Shown here: one piece after another, positions 1 to 7,315 of the stretch | Position numbering within the stretch: the first letter of the stretch is position 1 | Layout of the letters: the number at the start of each line of letters is the position of its first letter | Source of the DNA: Candidatus Sumerlaeota bacterium | GTDB lineage: Bacteria > Sumerlaeota > Sumerlaeia > SLMS01 | Direction: 5' to 3' | Length of the DNA: 11,269 bases | NCBI GenBank assembly: GCA_020850785.1 | Contig: JADZDZ010000291.1 | Span: 1-11,269 of the forward strand | Position numbers and translations under genes: made by a program | Notes under the pieces: model-generated | What the model was told of the DNA's origin: nothing | The model's database searches: none | What the model saw: only the letters and a program-made list of their open reading frames with translations

Positions 1-1147
1 CGTCGCTGCCATCGCGACCGCCGGCGGGAGCGGGCCGCGCATCCGCCAGCTTGATCGGCATCAGCAGGGCGATACGATCCTCGTCCTCCCGGCCGCGGAA
101 CACGACGGGAGCCGTTGCGTTCTTGACAAACATGCGGACTTCGGGGGTGTCGAAGTGGCCGAGCGTGTCGATCAGGAATTGGTAGTTGAAGGCGATCACA
201 AGGGCGGGGCCGCTGTAGTCGAGCGACATCTTGCCGTTGAAACTGCCCACGTCGTGCGCCGTGGAGGTGAACTTGCATCCGTTGTTGTCGAACTTCAGGA
301 TGATCGACTTGTTCTTGTCATCGGAGACAACGCCCGCACGGCGCGTCGCTTGGGAAAACTGGTCGCGATTCAGCGGGATCATCTGCGGGAAATCCTTCGG
401 AATAACCGAATCGCAATCGGGATATTTTCCTTCGATGGCGTTGCAGCGGTAGATAACATTCCCGAAACGGGCCACGATCTGACGCGCGGAGAGCTCAACC
501 TCCACGGGCCCCTCATTGGCCATGTTCTTGGAAAGGTTTTCGAGCAGCTTGCGCGGCACCACGAGCGACGCGGTGCCATGGCCTTCAATCTCCGGCAGCG
601 ATACGCTGATGCGGGCGAGCTTCTTGCCGTCGGTGGAAGTCATGCGCAGCTTGTTGTCGCGCAGTTCCACAAAAACGCCCAGCAGGACCTTGCGATGATC
701 GCGCGTCGGCAGTGCATAGACGACGGCATCGATCATGTTCTTCAGCGCCTTCTGCGTCATCTGGAACCGCGTTTCGCCGGGATCGCCAGCCAAGTCCGGA
801 AAATCGTCGGCGGGCGACGTCATCAACTTGTACTCGTTGGCATCGCAGGTCACCGTCACGCGATCGTTCTGTTCCTCCACGCTGACTTCAGACATGGGGG
901 GGAGCAGCGAAACGATCTGGCCGAAGGTGTCTCCCGGCACGGTGGTGCGCCCCGGTTTTTTCACGGAGGCATTCAGGTTGACCGTCACTTGCGATTCGCT
1001 GTCGGACCCGCGCAATTGCACGCCGCGTTCATTGGTCTCGATCAGGATATTGGCAGTGATGGGCAGCGCGCTCGCGGCGCGGTCGATCAATCCAGAGACG
1101 ACACGCGTTGCGGTTTCCAACTCTTTTTGCGCAACCTGAATGTGCAT
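1..1147 (-). CDS. dnaN: DNA polymerase III beta sliding clamp DnaN (3' end cut by window)
   Basis: This is the ring-shaped processivity factor that tethers DNA polymerase III and other DNA enzymes to duplex DNA. Reading the minus strand from ATG at 1147-1145 gives 382 codons without a stop, running off the left edge. Family landmarks are in order: an N-terminal domain with TSPADDFPDL (compare E. coli TLPAADFPNL), a TSTDGKKLA segment (compare ATDGHRLA) after strands of the second domain, a PRKLLENL helix (compare PRKGV), and a C-terminal RIALLMPIKL matching the usual MPMRL end. MPIKL falls at residues 363-367, the normal length for the family (E. coli 366), but at least 15 more residues rich in Ala, Pro, Gly and Asp follow before the edge. 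A GGAG lies about 11 bases upstream of the ATG. The Nudix gene upstream is on the same strand, 57 bases away, so the two may be cotranscribed. No dnaA or recF is visible here. The family call is very secure; the true C-terminus is unknown. Confidence 0.96.
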   Translation of the reverse strand, partial: MHIQVAQKELETATRVVSGLIDRAASALPITANILIETNERGVQLRGSDSESQVTVNLNASVKKPGRTTVPGDTFGQIVSLLPPMSEVSVEEQNDRVTVTCDANEYKLMTSPADDFPDLAGDPGETRFQMTQKALKNMIDAVVYALPTRDHRKVLLGVFVELRDNKLRMTSTDGKKLARISVSLPEIEGHGTASLVVPRKLLENLSKNMANEGPVEVELSARQIVARFGNVIYRCNAIEGKYPDCDSVIPKDFPQMIPLNRDQFSQATRRAGVVSDDKNKSIILKFDNNGCKFTSTAHDVGSFNGKMSLDYSGPALVIAFNYQFLIDTLGHFDTPEVRMFVKNATAPVVFRGREDEDRIALLMPIKLADARPAPAGGRDGSD

Positions 1148-1204
1148 CGAAGGGAAGGCTCCAACTTGAAATGTGTTCCTATCGTCATTCGCGCGATGAT
1201 GGTG

Positions 1205-1738
1205 TCAACCAGACCCGCCAAACGAGTTGGCAAAGTGCAGCCCGCTGAAAATCTTCGGGTCCACCATGACGCCCTTCATTTCCCTCATCCGCGCGAAGTG
1301 CGCAACCTGATCAAGTGCGACTTCGTGGACTTCAATCTGTTCATCGCCGATGCCGCCACCCTGTGCGATCCTTCTCGCGCCGCGGGCGCCCATCAGCATG
1401 ATCAGTTCATTGCTGAGGCCGGGCGAAATCGGCCCCTTGGCCAGAGTCTCAAACCTGTCGGCCGCGAAGCCGGTCTCCTCCAGCAGTTCCCGCCGGGCGG
1501 CGTCCTCCGCCTGCTCGTCGTCGGCCTCATCGCCCACAAGGCCGGCGGGCAGTTCCAGCACGCGGCACCCCACGGGCGGGCGAAATTGTTCAATGAGCAG
1601 CAACTTCCCCTCATCGGTGACGGCCACGACCACGACGGCCCATTTGGCCTTCACGCGCTCCGTGTATTCCCATCCGCTGGCCAGGCGGAGCAGCCGCAGG
1701 TGCTTCCCTCCGCCGATTAGTTCCGCGTTTTCAGGCAT
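1205..1738 (-). CDS. Nudix hydrolase, ADP-ribose pyrophosphatase type
   Basis: The 177-residue protein probably hydrolyses ADP-ribose or a related nucleoside diphosphate sugar to AMP and a sugar phosphate, in the cytoplasm. It has a complete Nudix box at residues 69-91: Gly69, Glu75, then RELLEETGF at 83-91, exactly fitting GX5EX7REUXEEXGU, which binds the catalytic Mg2+. Two further signs point to the ADP-ribose subgroup (NudF-like): QFRPPVG followed by ELPAG at 51-66, and SPGLSNE at 105-111, the Pro-containing motif after the box. The acidic stretch GDEADDEQ inside the box is locally unusual but keeps the spacing. The start at 1738 is the only in-frame start before an upstream stop (TGA 34 bases before the ATG), with a weak GGAAAG about 10 bases upstream. 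It lies upstream of dnaN on the same strand and diverges from the kinase gene. The exact substrate cannot be assigned from sequence. Confidence 0.9.
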   Translation of the reverse strand: MPENAELIGGGKHLRLLRLASGWEYTERVKAKWAVVVVAVTDEGKLLLIEQFRPPVGCRVLELPAGLVGDEADDEQAEDAARRELLEETGFAADRFETLAKGPISPGLSNELIMLMGARGARRIAQGGGIGDEQIEVHEVALDQVAHFARMREMKGVMVDPKIFSGLHFANSFGGSG

Positions 1739-1782
1739 ATTGCTGATCTTTCCACAAGTTTGTCATTCCGGCACCCTTTCAT
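1717..1782 (-). other. possible short leader ORF upstream of the Nudix gene
   Basis: On the minus strand an ATG at 1782-1780 is preceded four bases upstream by a perfect GGAGG (complement of CCTCC at 1787-1791), the best Shine-Dalgarno match near any start in this window. The reading frame encodes 21 residues (beginning MKGCRNDK) and stops with TAA at 1719-1717, overlapping the first seven codons of the Nudix gene in a different frame. Such an arrangement could couple translation to the downstream gene. No homology is recognisable, and an ORF this short can arise by chance, so this is only a candidate. Confidence 0.2.
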
Positions 1783-1812
1783 TTGACCTCCATGCATTTC
1801 ATTGCCTAGAAG
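1783..1812 (+). promoter_or_regulatory. candidate sigma70-type promoter for the kinase gene
   Basis: TTGACC at 1783-1788 (5 of 6 to TTGACA) is followed after 18 bases by TAGAAG at 1807-1812 (4 of 6 to TATAAT). It lies in the 162-base divergent gap, about 90 bases before the kinase ATG. The match is modest, and the same bases overlap the minus-strand GGAGG of the possible leader ORF, so the motif could be fortuitous. Nothing else in the gap is recognised. Confidence 0.25.
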
Positions 1813-1900
1813 TCCTTCTCTTCGAAATTTCTGTAGGCCAGCAGAACCTGACTGCCATTAATTTCCGGCGAAAGACAAACAGCGCGCCCACACTCACTCA

Positions 1901-4324
1901 ATGACTCAAGCCTTCGCCGCTGGCGACATTATCCAAGGAAAATATGAGATCAAGGCGGTGCTTGGCACCGGTGGCATGGGGACGGTCTACCGTGCCCGCC
2001 AGATAGACCTTGGTCGCGACGTGGCAATCAAGGTTCCGAATCCGCAGGCGCTGGAAATTCCGGGCTTCCTGCAGCGGTTCTCGCGCGAAGCGCGCCTTGT
2101 TGCCAAGCTCCAGCATGACAACATCGTACAGGTTTACGAATACGTGGAGTTGCCCGAAGGCATCTTCATCGTCATGGAGTACGTGGAGGGGCAGGACCTT
2201 AAGTCGCTGATCACGCGCGCCCCGGCGGACCTGACGGTGAAGGACTTGGCGATCATCCTTCGCAGCGCCTGCGAGGGCCTTGCACATGCCCATGAAAACG
2301 GCATCGTCCATCGCGACATAAAGCCCCACAACATCATGGTGGAACAGCGCGCGCGCGGAAAATGGCGCGTAAAGATCATGGATTTCGGCATCGCTCATGC
2401 CGACGCCAACGCGCAGATGACAATGATGAACAATCAGGAGCAGTTGACTGTGACGGGCCAGGCAATCGGCACGCCAAGTTACATGTCTCCGGAGCAGATT
2501 CGCGGCAGCGGTGTTTCCGCCAAGAGCGACATTTACTCCATGGGCTGCGTGATTTTCTACGTGTTCACCCGCACAACCCCGTTTCAGGGCACCGGCTTTA
2601 CCGTCGCGGCGTCACACCTCAGCGATGCACCGCCGGCGATCCGCTCCCGCGCGCCCGAATTGCCAGATGAAGTTGAAGCGGTTGTCTTCCAGTGCCTGAA
2701 CAAGGACCCGGAGCAGCGCCCCATTGATGCCTCTGAATTGGGTCAGGCGCTGTTCGAATCGCTGATGCCGATTCAGGACAAGCACATGGCGGAAATCTGG
2801 CCGTCCTCGGAACACGCGGGCGGTGGCACGGATGTGCTTCGGCAGACGCGGCCGCTGGACGGGCAGACGAATCAACGCACGGAAACGGATGCGCAGGATC
2901 AACGATCATCCGTGCATCCCGCCGATTCGGAAAAGATACCCGGCGTACGCAACATGAGCAAGACGGCGACGCTGCCGCCGCGCGGTGCACTCCGCACGCA
3001 ACCGGAGTCACCACATCCGGGGGCTTCTGAAAAAACCTCTGTCACGGGCCAGACCAGCCATACGATTCCCTACCAGCATGCGCAACCCGGCGCGCCGGCG
3101 GATGCGGGGCAGGCGCCGGCCGCCGCACCAAAGAAGAGTTCCTCCATGATGGTGCTGGCATTCCTGATCCCTCTACTGGTGATCGGAGTTGCCATCGGAT
3201 ATTACGTCGTCACGAACAAGCCCGGTTCCACGACCGTCTCCAACGGGAACGGCAGCTCATCGGGAACTTCAACGTCCACGGACTCGGCGCACGTTCCCAC
3301 GCCGACGCCCGCTGCGACTCCCGAAGCAACCGCTGCCGCGACGGCGACAGTTTCCCCATCACCATCAGCGCGTCCCACGCCGAGCCCGGACCCCGTGGTC
3401 GTCCGCGTCGACAGCCTGAAGGGATTCTTTGCGAAGGCGACCTCCCTGAATGATCGCGCGCAGCTTTGGCAGCAGGCGGCATCCGATCCCAATGCGAAGG
3501 ATTCGCGTCTGGCATCGTTGATTGATGAGATGGCGACGACCATCGTCAAGAATCCGGAAATGCACTCCGTGGGAGCAGGTCGCTTCACGATGGGGAGTCC
3601 GGCGAACGAGGGAGAGGCGGAGGAGCGTCCCCAGAACAACGTGAGCTTCCGCGCCTACGACATCGGCAAATATGAAGTGACCGCGCTTGAATTCGCCACG
3701 TTCCTAAATGCGATCGGGCCGGAGGAAGCAGCAAACCTCTACAAGCCAACGCCACAGACGACGATTCGGTTGAACGAGGAAACAAAGAAATACGAGCCGG
3801 TTTCCGGCAAGATGCTCTATCCCGCCAATGGCGTTTCATGGAATGCCGCGACGGCCTACGCGAATTGGCTCACTCAGCAGACCGGTGACAAGTATCGCCT
3901 GCCCACGGAAGCGGAATGGGAAAACGCCGCGCGCGCGGGAAGCAGTTTCCGGTATCCCTGGGGTGACAATGAACCCTCAGGGCGTCAGGCCCAATACAAC
4001 GCCGGAACCAGCGGCCCCGTCTCCGTGCTGGAAATGGCGAACGGTCGCAACGTCTGGGACCTTGCCCACATGGCCGGCAACGTCGCGGAATGGTGTCAGG
4101 ATTGGTATGCGGAGCGCACCTACGACGAGGGTGATCGCGACAATCCAAGCGGCCCCGAAATCCCCTCTGCAAATGACCGCCGTCCCCGCAAAGTTGTCCG
4201 TGGCGGCAGCTTCCAATCGCTCTATTCTTCTGATATCCGAAATGCGCGGCGTGACCGCGTTGAACCAGACAAATCCTCGGCCGATATCGGATTCCGACTC
4301 GTCCGTGAACCAAAATCCTCCTAA
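1901..4324 (+). CDS. transmembrane Ser/Thr protein kinase with extracytoplasmic FGE/SUMF1-like domain
   Basis: The 807-residue single-pass membrane protein has a Hanks-type kinase inside and a sulfatase-modifying-factor fold outside. Kinase, about 13-285: glycine loop GTGGMGTVY (22-30), VAIK with Lys44, HRDIKPHN with catalytic Asp139, DFG at 161-163, and GTPSYMSPE at 190-198; all core residues are present, so it should be active. A low-complexity juxtamembrane region follows to about 415, then a membrane helix at 416-437. Next come a Ser/Thr/Pro/Ala-rich linker (about 438-498), a short helical stretch (499-553) and the FGE-like domain (554-803: GRFTMGSP, LPTEAEWENAARAG, YPWGD, GNVAEWCQDWY, RGGSF, GFRLV). 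The two catalytic Cys of FGE align with Ser and Asn (SSDIRN in place of CYRYRC), so formylglycine synthesis is unlikely and ligand or partner binding is likelier. The ATG at 1901 has no clear Shine-Dalgarno. The lipoprotein gene follows after 21 bases, indicating an operon. The architecture is secure; the signal and targets are unknown. Confidence 0.93.
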   Translation: MTQAFAAGDIIQGKYEIKAVLGTGGMGTVYRARQIDLGRDVAIKVPNPQALEIPGFLQRFSREARLVAKLQHDNIVQVYEYVELPEGIFIVMEYVEGQDLKSLITRAPADLTVKDLAIILRSACEGLAHAHENGIVHRDIKPHNIMVEQRARGKWRVKIMDFGIAHADANAQMTMMNNQEQLTVTGQAIGTPSYMSPEQIRGSGVSAKSDIYSMGCVIFYVFTRTTPFQGTGFTVAASHLSDAPPAIRSRAPELPDEVEAVVFQCLNKDPEQRPIDASELGQALFESLMPIQDKHMAEIWPSSEHAGGGTDVLRQTRPLDGQTNQRTETDAQDQRSSVHPADSEKIPGVRNMSKTATLPPRGALRTQPESPHPGASEKTSVTGQTSHTIPYQHAQPGAPADAGQAPAAAPKKSSSMMVLAFLIPLLVIGVAIGYYVVTNKPGSTTVSNGNGSSSGTSTSTDSAHVPTPTPAATPEATAAATATVSPSPSARPTPSPDPVVVRVDSLKGFFAKATSLNDRAQLWQQAASDPNAKDSRLASLIDEMATTIVKNPEMHSVGAGRFTMGSPANEGEAEERPQNNVSFRAYDIGKYEVTALEFATFLNAIGPEEAANLYKPTPQTTIRLNEETKKYEPVSGKMLYPANGVSWNAATAYANWLTQQTGDKYRLPTEAEWENAARAGSSFRYPWGDNEPSGRQAQYNAGTSGPVSVLEMANGRNVWDLAHMAGNVAEWCQDWYAERTYDEGDRDNPSGPEIPSANDRRPRKVVRGGSFQSLYSSDIRNARRDRVEPDKSSADIGFRLVREPKSS

Positions 4325-4345
4325 AAAGGGTAAGGTGATCCACTC

Positions 4346-6112
4346 ATGATCCAATCCATCCCCCGCACGTCACACATCGCGCGCCGGCTGGCCGTTCCTG
4401 TTCTGATGATGCTCGTCATGATCATCAGCAGCTGCGGCGGTTCCAATCCCTTCAAGATCATGCAGCGCAAGTCGGAGTATAAGCCGATTCCCATGCGTGT
4501 GATCGTGACAGATTTTGAGGACAAGCGTTCCTTCGAGCAGAAGAGCAACGTCGGCGTGACCATGATCCCGATCTTCGGCCTTTGGGGCGGATATTCCCAG
4601 GATCGCCACGATGATTTCTATGGCATCACGCCCTTCAAGCGCACCATGGCGAAGCAATTGGCGGAGCGCCTGAAGGAGTCCGGCGCATTTCAGGACGTGA
4701 AGTATGTTCCGCCGGACGCGATCCCTGCCAAGGGTGACTATGATCTGCAAATTCAGGGCACGTTGACGAAGGTGCAAAGCCGCGGTTCCTTCACGCGCTA
4801 CGGCGTTTCATTGCTCGGCGACATCCTTTGGGAACTTGGCCTGCCGAAGTTCAATCGTCGCTGGATGATCGAGGCGGATTACAAACTCATCAATGGCTAC
4901 ACCGACGCGCAGATCGGTGAAACCAAGCAGGTGAGCGTCGCCACATCGCGGAAGTGGTTCACAACTTACTTCAATCGTGGTCAGGTAAGCGACCTCGAAC
5001 GAAAGACCAATCCCGCCTATGACGGCCTGATTGATTGGGTTTGGACGAATCAGCCAAAGGCAGACGACGTCTTCTGGGCTGACTTGAAGAAGGATGGTGA
5101 GATCAAGCTGGCGGAGGCGAATCTGGCGGCGGAGCAGGCCCGCAAGGGAACGCCCCCCACGTTCACGTTCCTGTCACCCAGCGCCGGCGCCTCCATGCGC
5201 GCCGCCAACGCGGATGTTCGCTGGGCCATTACGGCACCGGGAGGGCTTAAGAGCATAACGCTCGTGGCGAACAACTCCCCGGTTTCACTTCCCATCGATG
5301 TGCTCTCCATGCAGAATGCGGAAACTGCACCGAAGTCCATCGCGGCGCAGGACGTCCGCGTGCCACTGAAGATGGGCACAAACAAGGTTGAGGCGCTGGT
5401 GTTGGATCACCGCGGCAACGAAACGCGCGCCTCCATCGAGTTGACACGTCTGCCTGCGGAATTGAATCCCGCACGCCGCTACGCGTTGGTCATCGGCACG
5501 GGCTCCGAAGAAGCAAAGGCAAGCGTGGCCGACATCAAGGCGGTGCTGACCGATCCGCTTCTTGGCCAGTTCCCGGAGGCCAGCGTGCAGACGCTGGTGG
5601 CGGATCGCCTGACGAAGGATGAACTTGCCAAGGCGGCAAAGCAGTTCGGTGCAGAACCCCTTGCCGGCAATCTGGCATTCATCTTCATCGCCACAAACGG
5701 CGATTGGGATACGCTGAAGGTTGGCGATGGCAGCCTCACCCTCAATGAATTCGTCACCTCCATCACGTCATCGCTGGCAACCCGTGAAGTGGTTGTCGTC
5801 GCGGACATCAACTGGACCGGAACCTCCAGCCAGGGGGAACTTGCGTCACGACTCCCGGAAGTCCCCCCAACATGGGCCTTCTTCGCGGTGGAGCCAAACG
5901 GCGAAGCCACGGTCACCAAGGATGGCAAGCTTCTGGCCGCCCAGTCCCTGATCGAGACGATCCGTGGCAAGGACGGCGCCACCACGCGCCTTACGCTGGA
6001 GCGCCTCTTCGACGCGTTGATTGTTTCGATTGAGGACAACTCCAACGGCAAGCTGAAACCCTCGGTTTCCGGCCGCTTTAACCCAAGCATTTCAGTCGTG
6101 GAGCGCGAATAA
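4346..6112 (+). CDS. lipoprotein with Ig-like domain and catalytically degenerate caspase-like domain
   Basis: This 588-residue protein has a signal sequence ending in lipobox ISSC, with lipidation predicted at Cys30. Residues about 50-233 resemble YajG-like envelope lipoprotein domains: RVIVTDFEDKR at the start, then a pattern of small strands with GDYDLQIQGTL. Residues about 269-372 look like an Ig-like beta sandwich (FLSPSAG, and MGTNKVEALVLDHRGNET, a pattern common before bacterial caspase domains). Residues about 376-565 follow the caspase (C14) fold: RYALVIGTG opening strand, FIFIATNGDW where the family has the AGHG histidine, and VVVVADINWTG where it has the LDACFSG cysteine. Asn451 stands for His and Asn489 for Cys, so proteolysis is not expected. 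An AAGGTG about 10 bases before the ATG acts as Shine-Dalgarno. It sits 21 bases after the kinase gene, so a shared transcript is likely. A role as periplasmic partner or scaffold is inference. The lipoprotein call is firm; the caspase assignment is by motif alignment only. Confidence 0.8.
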   Translation: MIQSIPRTSHIARRLAVPVLMMLVMIISSCGGSNPFKIMQRKSEYKPIPMRVIVTDFEDKRSFEQKSNVGVTMIPIFGLWGGYSQDRHDDFYGITPFKRTMAKQLAERLKESGAFQDVKYVPPDAIPAKGDYDLQIQGTLTKVQSRGSFTRYGVSLLGDILWELGLPKFNRRWMIEADYKLINGYTDAQIGETKQVSVATSRKWFTTYFNRGQVSDLERKTNPAYDGLIDWVWTNQPKADDVFWADLKKDGEIKLAEANLAAEQARKGTPPTFTFLSPSAGASMRAANADVRWAITAPGGLKSITLVANNSPVSLPIDVLSMQNAETAPKSIAAQDVRVPLKMGTNKVEALVLDHRGNETRASIELTRLPAELNPARRYALVIGTGSEEAKASVADIKAVLTDPLLGQFPEASVQTLVADRLTKDELAKAAKQFGAEPLAGNLAFIFIATNGDWDTLKVGDGSLTLNEFVTSITSSLATREVVVVADINWTGTSSQGELASRLPEVPPTWAFFAVEPNGEATVTKDGKLLAAQSLIETIRGKDGATTRLTLERLFDALIVSIEDNSNGKLKPSVSGRFNPSISVVERE

Positions 6113-6193
6113 CCAATTGACGCACCCCACGAAGGTTTGCAATGCTTCGTTTAAACTACGCAGTAGGTCCATTTCACCGAACGAAATAGGTTT

Positions 6194-7144
6194 ATGCACT
6201 CGATGATGCGCAGAACATCCCTCGGACTTGCCTTGGTGCTGGCACTTGCCGCGTCGCAGATTTCCGCTTCGTCGGTTGGCATCGCGCGCTCCACGGCGCC
6301 GTACAATGTCAGCCGCGCCGAAACCATTCTTCAGGGTGGGGCGGAGCGCCCCGTTACCGTAAACGCCGGTGACAAGATTCAGTCCGGCTCCGGGTTCCTG
6401 AAGATCGAGACGCTGGAAGGCGAAACGGTCCTCCTTGACGAGAACTCCGCGCTTGCCGTCATGGACAACGCGCTGAACTTGGAGAAGGGCCGCGTTGCTG
6501 TGGCGATGCCGAACAAGTCGGACACCGCTGTCCACGTCTACGACCTCGCCGTGTCGCCGATCCCTGATGCAAAGGCGGATCAGTCGCAGGTTTCAAACAT
6601 TGGCGTGGGAACGATTTCCGATCACGAGGTTGAAGTCTATTCGCAGGGCCGCATGTTCCGCGTCACATCGCTTCCCGATGGGAACCAGATCGCCGTCGTC
6701 GGCGCATCCGATGCGCTGCGCTTGGTGAAGGATTCCGCAGGCATGTGGCGCCCAATCGCGCCGCTTGCGCAGGACGAATCGGAAAAGCCTGCAGCAAATG
6801 AATCGGAGCAGACGAAGAGCCGCCGTGGTTTCTGGATATTCCCGTCTGCGGGCGCTGCCGCAGCGGTTGGCGCCGCCGCAGTCGGTGCCGGTGTCGTTGG
6901 CTATACGGTCTACGAAAACAACCACAATGACGACAACGACGATGATGAAGAAGAGGAGCGCGAGGAAGGCAGCCAGCCACGCGATGATGATGAACCAGAG
7001 CATCACGACACGACGCCGCGCGAGCCGTCCAGTCCTGATCGCCCGACGCGCACGCCGCAGCCAACAGCGACGCCACTCCCCACGATGGAGCCGACGCTGA
7101 CGCCGCGCCCCACCTCCACCCCAATTGAAACAGAGTTTCTCTGA
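6194..7144 (+). CDS. FecR-like domain protein with signal peptide, Ala/Gly membrane-like segment and acidic Thr-Pro-rich tail
   Basis: The 316-residue exported protein has an N-terminal hydrophobic signal (about 5-24, likely cleavage near Ala25). A FecR-like beta domain follows at about 38-105: VNAGDKIQSGSGFLKIETLEGETVLL and LNLEKGRVAV fit the GD.I.TG...A.L.L..G....L pattern of that fold. FecR proteins usually act as periplasmic sensors that signal to a sigma factor, but no sigma factor is encoded here. Residues 106-206 are unassigned. An Ala/Gly/Val segment at 214-240 could span a membrane. It is followed by a strongly acidic run (about 246-280) and a C-terminal Pro/Thr-rich tail with many TP pairs. 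The ATG at 6194 lies only three bases after AGG; ATGs at 6203 or 6206 would shorten the signal by three or four residues and fit spacing better. It is 81 bases after the lipoprotein gene and ends just before a terminator, so it is probably the last gene of that unit. Confidence 0.75.
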   Translation: MHSMMRRTSLGLALVLALAASQISASSVGIARSTAPYNVSRAETILQGGAERPVTVNAGDKIQSGSGFLKIETLEGETVLLDENSALAVMDNALNLEKGRVAVAMPNKSDTAVHVYDLAVSPIPDAKADQSQVSNIGVGTISDHEVEVYSQGRMFRVTSLPDGNQIAVVGASDALRLVKDSAGMWRPIAPLAQDESEKPAANESEQTKSRRGFWIFPSAGAAAAVGAAAVGAGVVGYTVYENNHNDDNDDDEEEEREEGSQPRDDDEPEHHDTTPREPSSPDRPTRTPQPTATPLPTMEPTLTPRPTSTPIETEFL

Positions 7145-7166
7145 TCCTTTTCCCACTCAGGCACTC

Positions 7167-7197
7167 AAGGCGCGGGCTTCACGTCCGCGCCTTTTTT
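7167..7197 (+). terminator. intrinsic (rho-independent) terminator
   Basis: A perfect 9-base-pair stem, AAGGCGCGG (7167-7175) with CCGCGCCTT (7185-7193), closes a 9-base loop and runs into six T residues (7192-7197). It lies 22 bases after the stop of the FecR-like gene and before dnaX, so it separates the envelope block from the dnaX run. It is the only classical terminator I see in the window. Confidence 0.9.
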
Positions 7198-7315
7198 CAT
7201 GTCTAGATGTCTATACTCAAGGCGGAATTTTTTCGCACACAATCGCTTGACTCAGCCCGCATTCTGGGCGAAAGAACAGCGAATGTCCTGATCTGACACG
7301 ATTGCGCCCGCTCCC

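Noticed and set aside
1148..1204. RNA gene, CRISPR or mobile element remnants in this or other gaps of the window
   Set aside because: The gaps are short and show no tRNA cloverleaf, regularly spaced repeats, terminal inverted repeats or transposase fragments.
155..1720. Long plus-strand open frame of 521 codons
   Set aside because: It is antisense to dnaN and the Nudix gene, both of which have complete family motifs on the minus strand. High GC content makes such shadow frames common.
3560..4324. Variable region of a diversity-generating retroelement in the FGE-fold domain
   Set aside because: FGE/C-type lectin folds can be retroelement targets, but no reverse transcriptase and no template repeat are present in the window.
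6129..6150. Hairpin ACGAAG/CTTCGT in the gap before the FecR-like gene
   Set aside because: The stem is only six base pairs with a ten-base loop and a three-T run, too weak to call a terminator or regulator.
7201..7315. Promoter for dnaX (TATACT at 7212-7217 or TTGACT at 7247-7252)
   Set aside because: Neither box has a proper partner at 16-18 bases: the TATACT partner falls inside the terminator, and TTGACT has only GAAAGA-like sequence downstream.
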